Source of the DNA: an uncultured Selenomonadales bacterium | GTDB lineage: Bacteria; Bacillota; Negativicutes; Selenomonadales; Selenomonadaceae | Length of the DNA: 64,000 bases | Direction of reading: 5' to 3' | Assembly: GCA_937877565.1 (NCBI GenBank) | Contig: CALFJB010000018.1 | Location: 1 to 64,000, forward strand | Shown: piece after piece, positions 59,770 through 64,000 of the stretch | Layout: every line of letters starts with the position of its first letter | How positions within the stretch are numbered: the first letter of the stretch is position 1 | Notes under the pieces: generated by a model | The model's database searches: none | The model's input: the letters and a program-made list of their open reading frames with translations, nothing else | Told to the model about the DNA's origin: nothing | Made by a program: the position numbers and the translations under genes

Positions 59770-59900
59770 GACGTGAAAAGCCCCACTGTGATAACATTGA
59801 GACGATCAAATCATCAATGACAAGCACAGCGGAGCTTCTCAATTTGAGATTTTAACACGCTCGCGCCTTGCTTGTCAACAGAAAGGCGTGTGGTTTTTTT
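59770..59900 (+). ncRNA. Structured leader of the GIY-YIG gene
   Basis: Four stems in 130 bases: AAGCCCCACTGTG with CACAGCGGAGCTT (59779-59791 and 59826-59838, two mismatches) enclosing CATTGA with TCAATG; TCTCAA with TTGAGA (59838-59850); and ACACGC with GCGTGT (59856-59861 and 59886-59891), followed by seven T like a terminator. The start codon of the next gene comes right after. It may be a cis-regulatory RNA or part of a mobile element. A weak promoter TTGACG-18-TAACAT begins at 59769. Confidence 0.5.
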
Positions 59901-60530
59901 ATGATTGTGTACATTTACTTAATCATCAATCTCATCAATGGCAAAAAGTATGTGGGACAAACGCAACGCAGTGTTGAAGAGCGTTTTAAGGAACACGCAA
60001 GAGCAAATTCCTTAATTGGCAGAGCAATTCGCAAATACGGTAAAGAAAATTTTAAATTAGAGATTCTTGCTAAATGTGAAAATCTTGATGAAGCTAACGA
60101 ACATGAAAAATATTTCATAAAAATTTTTAATTGTAAAATGCCAAACGGCTATAATTTAGCTGATGGTGGCAACGGTAGAAAAGGTTGCAAACATTCTAAA
60201 GAATCTAGAATGTTGATTTCAACTACATTAAAAAAATATTATGAAAATCCATTGGTGCATAAAAAATTATCTGATGGACAAAAAAGACGTTATTCAAATC
60301 CTTTAGAACACGAAAAAAAATCCATTGAACAAAAGAAACGCTTTGAAAATCCTGACGAACGTAAAAAAATTTCTTTGGCAAATAAAAAACGTTATGAAAA
60401 CCTTGAAGAACGCAAAAAAGATTCTGACGCGCAAAAAAAACGTTTTGAAAATCCCGAAGAACGTAAAAAAATGTCTTTAGCTGTCAAAAAATATTACGCA
60501 GAACGCAATAAAACTATTGAGGAGGAATGA
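59901..60530 (+). CDS. GIY-YIG homing-type endonuclease with repeated NUMOD3-like motifs
   Basis: A 209-residue protein. The N terminus is a GIY-YIG domain (VYIYLIINLINGKKYVGQTQ cut at 20; then EERFKEHARANSLIGRAIRK) with the metal-binding GYNLADGGNG-like segment after. The C-terminal half has at least five tandem copies of an 18-20-residue motif, KKRFENPEERKK, as in NUMOD3 DNA-binding modules of homing endonucleases. The ATG at 59901 has no good SD. Its final codons (Glu-Glu-Glu) form GAGGAGG, the ribosome site of the following permease gene. It appears inserted between the two halves of an ABC transporter. Confidence 0.85.
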   Translation: MIVYIYLIINLINGKKYVGQTQRSVEERFKEHARANSLIGRAIRKYGKENFKLEILAKCENLDEANEHEKYFIKIFNCKMPNGYNLADGGNGRKGCKHSKESRMLISTTLKKYYENPLVHKKLSDGQKRRYSNPLEHEKKSIEQKKRFENPDERKKISLANKKRYENLEERKKDSDAQKKRFENPEERKKMSLAVKKYYAERNKTIEEE

Positions 60531-60532
60531 TA

Positions 60533-61750
60533 TTGCTTTTTACTGAACTGTTAAAAATGGCGGCGTTGAGTTTAATTGCAAATAAGTTGCGTACACTTTT
60601 AACAATGCTTGGGATAATAATTGGCGTTGCCTCTGTTGTTTCGCTTGTAGCAGTTGGAATGGGCGTAAAGCAAAATGTTACTGATTCAATTTCGCGTTTA
60701 GGTTCTAACATGCTCGTAATTTCACCCGGAAGTTCAAATCGTACCGGCGTTCGCGGCGGCGCGGGTTCAATGCAAACTTTAAAATATGATGATGCAAAGT
60801 CAATTAAAAGTAAAATCAAAAATATTGACTATGTTTCACCGACTGCACAGGGAAATTATCAAGTTGTAGCCGGTCACGAAAATTGGCAGACTTCAGTTTA
60901 CGGCGTCATTCCTGAATATGTAGCGATTCAATCTTTGACAATGCAGAGCGGGATTTTTTTCAGCGAACACGACGTAGACGTTAGGAGCCGCGTTGCCGTT
61001 ATTGGTACGACGGTTGCAACAAATCTTTTTGGCACGGTTAATCCCGTCGGCAAAAAAATTCGTGTAGGAAACGCGCCTTATACGGTTATTGGACTTTTGG
61101 CAAGCAAAGGTTCTTCCGGTATGGGGCAGGATCAGGACGACATTGTACTCGTTCCGTTGACTACGGCGCAAGAAAGATTGATGGGTATAACTTACGTGAG
61201 AAGTATCAATGTACAAGTTTCAGACGCTGACAAAATGGACGAAGTGCAAGAAAACATTGAAAAACTTTTGCGGCAACGTCATAAAATTCGCGCAGGTTCG
61301 GAAGACGATTTTAACGTTAGAAATTTAACTTCGATAATGGAAACGATGAACGAGACAACGACGATGATAACTTTGCTACTTGGAGCAATCGCCGGAATTT
61401 CTTTGGTTGTCGGCGGAATTGGAATAATGAATATAATGATGGTAAGCGTAACTGAACGCACGCGGGAAATTGGAATTAGAAAGGCGATTGGGGCGACTTT
61501 TAACAGTATAATGTTACAATTTTTGATTGAATCAACGATGATAAGTATTTTGGGCGGGATAATTGGAATATTTGTAGGAATTGGCGTAGCGCAGGCAATT
61601 TCTGAATTTGGAAATTTTAAAACGGTTATCAGCAGTTTAAGTATCGCCGTGAGTTTTGGATTTTCGCTATTTGTGGGAATATTTTTTGGAATGTTACCGG
61701 CAAGGAAGGCGGCGAAATTAGATCCTATTGACGCTCTGCGCTATGAATAA
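60533..61750 (+). CDS. MacB-type ABC transporter permease
   Basis: A 405-residue protein: an N-terminal membrane helix (SLIANKLRTLLTMLGIIIGV, 20 residues), a periplasmic MacB core domain (SRLGSNMLVISPGSSNRTG, VAVIGTTVATNLF) and a C-terminal FtsX domain with three helices (IAGISLVVGGIGIMNIMM, GIFFGMLPARKAAKLDPIDALR in parts). TTG at 60533 has AGGAGG seven bases upstream; an ATG at 60527 is too close. It is the partner of the ATPase at 59046. Confidence 0.9.
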   Translation: MLFTELLKMAALSLIANKLRTLLTMLGIIIGVASVVSLVAVGMGVKQNVTDSISRLGSNMLVISPGSSNRTGVRGGAGSMQTLKYDDAKSIKSKIKNIDYVSPTAQGNYQVVAGHENWQTSVYGVIPEYVAIQSLTMQSGIFFSEHDVDVRSRVAVIGTTVATNLFGTVNPVGKKIRVGNAPYTVIGLLASKGSSGMGQDQDDIVLVPLTTAQERLMGITYVRSINVQVSDADKMDEVQENIEKLLRQRHKIRAGSEDDFNVRNLTSIMETMNETTTMITLLLGAIAGISLVVGGIGIMNIMMVSVTERTREIGIRKAIGATFNSIMLQFLIESTMISILGGIIGIFVGIGVAQAISEFGNFKTVISSLSIAVSFGFSLFVGIFFGMLPARKAAKLDPIDALRYE

Positions 61751-61796
61751 TTTGAAATGGAGCTCAAATAAATTAACAAATGAAAAATTTGGCGGT

Positions 61797-61858
61797 CATA
61801 GATTTTAGGTATTAGGGGCTAGGGGCTAGGGATTAGGGATTAGGGATTAGGTATTAGT
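61797..61858 (+). repeat. TTAGGGA tandem array
   Basis: Units GGGGCTAGGGGCTAGGGATT and TAGGGATTAGGGATTAGG repeat with little change over 60 bases, the most regular array of the family. The palindromic element, copy D, starts directly after it. Confidence 0.75.
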
Positions 61859-62090
61859 GGCGCGTCATAGTTTTCAGATAGAGCCGAGCAAATTCTCCTT
61901 GCGCGGCTGCGTTAGCAGGCGTGCTCTCTAAGTCGAATTGAGCAAATTCTCCTTGCGCGGCTGCGTAGCAGGCGTGCTCTCTAAGTCGAATTGAGCAAAT
62001 TCTCCTATTCGTCGAATTTGCAACCCTGACGCGCCATTAAAAAGCGTTCTTTTGGTACTTTCTTTTTTGCATTGGAAAAAGAAAAGAAGA
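61859..62090 (-). repeat. Dispersed palindromic element, copy D, with internal tandem repeats
   Basis: GGCGCGTCATAGTTTTC (61859-61875) faces CCCTGACGCGCC (62024-62035), followed by a decayed TACTTTCTTT palindrome. Inside, a unit of about 55 bases, starting GAGCAAATTCTCCTTGCGCG and containing GCAGGCGTGCTCTC, is repeated twice plus a part. The last part ends in GCAAATTC-TCCTATTCGTC-GAATTTGC. The 413-base gap holds no gene. Confidence 0.72.
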
Positions 62091-62114
62091 TTTAAAGATA
62101 AAAAAATTAAAGAT

Positions 62115-62152
62115 AAAAAAAATTACCGCCGAAAATGGCGGCTTTTTAATTT
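62115..62152. terminator. Bidirectional terminator after aroE
   Basis: CCGCC (62126-62130) pairs with GGCGG (62137-62141); T runs lie on both sides. On the minus strand it ends aroE. Confidence 0.82.
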
Positions 62153-62163
62153 TTATATCGAAG

Positions 62164-63024
62164 TTAAATTTTAAATCCGAGTTCCACTTCTACAACTTTT
62201 TTCATAACTTCAAGATTGGGAAGTTCACCGGTGAAAAGTCTGTAGGCTTCTTCGCCTTGTAAGAGTAACATATTCAAACCATTTAAAGTTGGATAACCGA
62301 GTTTTTCAGCCTCCTGCAAAAGTTTAGTTTTGGCGGGATTGTAGACAATATCATAGACAAGCGCACCTTCCGGCAAAAGTTTTAAATCAATCGGCGGCAT
62401 TTCGTCAACTGCCGGATACATTCCCAAAGGCGTTGTATTAATCAGAATATCAGCCGCTTGTAAAATTTCTTTAAATTCGTCAGCTTTCCAATCCATAACT
62501 TCAATATTGCCGTAAACGCAAAAATCATCTTCAAGCGTCCGCGCCTTTTTGGGATTACGAACGCCAATAGTAATGTAACCTGCGCGACGTTTGCAAAGTC
62601 CCCATAAAATTGCACGAGCCGCACCGCCCGCGCCTAATATAACGGCGTTGCAGTCTTCAGGCAAAAATTTCGCCTCCGCCAAAGATTTTAAAAAGCCTGT
62701 AACGTCTGTATTGTAGCCGGTTATCATACCGCCATCATTAACAAGCGTATTAACCGCGCCAATAATCATTGCATCAGAATCAACCGCGTCAACAAATTTC
62801 ATTATCGTAGTCTTGTGCGGAATTGTAACATTTGCGCCGCGAAAACCTAAGCCTTTTAAGCCGTCAACCGCAAGCATCAATTTTCCCGTTTGAATTGGAA
62901 TTGGAATGTAATTGTAATTTGGAAAACCTGCCGCCCTAAAAACCGCCTCGTGCATTTTCGGCGAAAGTGAATGACCAATGGGGAAACCGAGTATTGCAAA
63001 ATTTTTTATTTCTTCAGAAGCCAA
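62164..63024 (-). CDS. aroE: Shikimate dehydrogenase
   Basis: AroE reduces 3-dehydroshikimate with NADPH in aromatic amino acid synthesis. TTG at 63024 is chosen because GAGAGGAG lies eight bases upstream; the upstream in-frame start is within that site. The 286-residue protein has FAILGFPIGHSLSPKMHEAV, FRGANVTIPHKTTIM (catalytic Lys), ILGAGGAARAILWGL (NADP site) and INTTPLGMYP. Length and motifs are normal. Confidence 0.94.
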   Translation of the reverse strand: MASEEIKNFAILGFPIGHSLSPKMHEAVFRAAGFPNYNYIPIPIQTGKLMLAVDGLKGLGFRGANVTIPHKTTIMKFVDAVDSDAMIIGAVNTLVNDGGMITGYNTDVTGFLKSLAEAKFLPEDCNAVILGAGGAARAILWGLCKRRAGYITIGVRNPKKARTLEDDFCVYGNIEVMDWKADEFKEILQAADILINTTPLGMYPAVDEMPPIDLKLLPEGALVYDIVYNPAKTKLLQEAEKLGYPTLNGLNMLLLQGEEAYRLFTGELPNLEVMKKVVEVELGFKI

Positions 63025-63044
63025 ATTAATCGCTCCTCTCAATT

Positions 63045-64000
63045 TTATCCGTTCAACTGCGAACGCGTTTTGTAAAGCAAATTCATTTTCATTTCGTAAT
63101 AATTCGGCGTCATATCCAAATAATGACGGTGAGGATTTTCAAAGCGTTGCTCCTCCTGCCAAATTTCGTTATCAAGCTGATTTTTTACATAATTTCTAAT
63201 TTCCTGCAGCGTTGGCAAAGTTTCAACGCGCTTGCCGTCTTTTACGTAAAGTTTTAAAAGACTTTTAGCCGAACAATTTACAAATTCCCGCTGTTTCCAA
63301 GGCTTAACAGGGTCAATATATCTGAAAGGCTTCGACAAGTCAACATTTTCATTATTGAGCGCGATCATATCTGCGACGGCGTGTCCGCGTTCGTCGTAAA
63401 TTCGATAAACATTTTTCAAGCCGGGATTTGTAATTTTTTCAACGTTTTCACTAACTTTAATACGCGGCTCAAAGTTATCTCCGTTACCGACTGCAACAAT
63501 TTTATAAACCGCGCCGAAAACCGGTTCAGACTTCGCCGTAATTAATCTTTCACCAACGCCAAAACTATTTATTTCCGCGCCTTGATTTAAAAGCGAAGTA
63601 ATTGTAAATTCGTCCAAACTGTTTGACACAACAATTTTACAATCGTTTAAGCCCGAGTCGTCAAGCATTTTTCTGACACGTTTGGACAAATACGCCAAGT
63701 CGCCTGAATCAATTCTGACACCTTTTAAACGGTTGCCCGCCGGTTCCAAAATTTCTTTCGCAACTTTGATAGCGTTCGGTATACCGCTGTGAATTACGTC
63801 GTAAGTATCAACTAAAAGCGTTGTGGACTTCGGGTAAACTTCGGCGTAACGTTTGAACGCCTCAAACTCGTTTTTGAAATACATAACCCAACTATGAGCC
63901 ATTGTGCCGTTAATTGGAATGTTGAAAAGTTGACCGGCAGAAACTGTGGCAGTACCGACGACGCCGCCAATAAAAGCCGCACGCGCCCCGTAAGTTGCCG
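63045..64000 (-). CDS. pncB: Nicotinate phosphoribosyltransferase, cut by the window end
   Basis: The reading frame is open to the right edge, so the N-terminal part is missing. Upstream codons read ATYGARAAFIGGVVGTATVS and then NGTMAHSWVMYFKNE. The visible parts LLVDTYDVIHSGIPNAI, GVRIDSGDLAYLS, IVVSNSLDEF and NSFGVGERLI are signatures of nicotinate phosphoribosyltransferase, which makes nicotinate mononucleotide from nicotinate and PRPP for NAD salvage. It lies 20 bases upstream of aroE on the same strand. Confidence 0.93.
   Translation of the reverse strand, partial: ATYGARAAFIGGVVGTATVSAGQLFNIPINGTMAHSWVMYFKNEFEAFKRYAEVYPKSTTLLVDTYDVIHSGIPNAIKVAKEILEPAGNRLKGVRIDSGDLAYLSKRVRKMLDDSGLNDCKIVVSNSLDEFTITSLLNQGAEINSFGVGERLITAKSEPVFGAVYKIVAVGNGDNFEPRIKVSENVEKITNPGLKNVYRIYDERGHAVADMIALNNENVDLSKPFRYIDPVKPWKQREFVNCSAKSLLKLYVKDGKRVETLPTLQEIRNYVKNQLDNEIWQEEQRFENPHRHYLDMTPNYYEMKMNLLYKTRSQLNG

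Noticed and set aside
43107..61858. TTAGGGA arrays considered as CRISPR or as telomere ends
   Set aside because: Units are 7-8 bases without spacers of constant length, there are no cas genes, and the arrays lie between genes inside the chromosome.

Overview
The window reads as chromosomal DNA of an AT-rich, anaerobic, flagellated bacterium with a Firmicutes-type gene set and an outer membrane, most likely a member of the Negativicutes (Selenomonas/Veillonella relatives). Outer-membrane evidence is an LptD-like protein, LpxD and three OmpH/Skp-like proteins. Firmicutes evidence is WhiA, a SigD-type sigma factor with CheC and CheD, RqcH, and strong AGGAGG ribosome sites. A reverse rubrerythrin and NrdG point to anaerobic life. 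Many genes appear to start with TTG or GTG; where a good Shine-Dalgarno (SD) sequence decides this, I moved the start.

Layout. 1-860: tRNA-His (cut by the window edge), tRNA-Trp, and a NYN/PIN-like nuclease gene bracketed by two inverted, nearly identical terminator hairpins. 863-6233: minus-strand series of two secreted proteins, LptD-like protein, argJ and argB. 6388-10233: four secreted CsgG-like and FlgT/LPP20-like proteins. 10249-15048: hisC, an orphan half-size HsdS on the other strand, hisB, whiA, chrA and a ROK kinase. 15389-18987: alanine symporter, rtcB and a cation efflux gene. 19015-19644: two tandem copies of what looks like an undescribed type I toxin-antitoxin module. 19698-23183: sucCD with a small gene between the subunits, then an RgpF-like gene. 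23238-28885: secreted proteins, lpxD, OmpH-like genes, nrdG. 29128-30846: rqcH. 31149-40147: tail of a fla/che operon (cheB-A-W-C-D, sigD, fapA-like DUF342, SwrB-like gene). 40491-44248: prfA-prmC-tsaC-DUF1294-HAD operon. 44391-50039: PaaK plus ACT protein, two hydrolases, a secreted protein, a sodium:solute symporter. 50087-54950: BrnT with two near-duplicate antitoxins, then a type III restriction-modification system. 55052-58778: rubrerythrin, metQIN and tatA. 59046-61750: MacB-type ABC transporter split by a GIY-YIG endonuclease gene with a heavily structured leader. 62164-64000: aroE and partial pncB.

The strongest candidate for a new system is at 19015-19644. Each of two tandem units has a near-consensus promoter, a 26-residue hydrophobic peptide gene behind AGGAGG, a 3' terminator, and a convergent antisense promoter (TTGAC-17-TATAAT) whose short RNA would overlap the 3' end of the peptide mRNA and stop just short of the peptide gene. 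The 5' leader of each mRNA can pair with its own 3' end. This is the architecture of type I toxin-antitoxin loci such as txpA/ratA and bsrG/SR4.

The intergenic DNA also carries two dispersed repeat families. One is a 150-230 bp element with a 12-14 bp palindrome (core TACTTTCTTT) and TGACGCGCC-type inverted ends that change in compensating pairs between copies. The other is a set of degenerate TTAGG-type heptamer arrays that fold into long hairpins.
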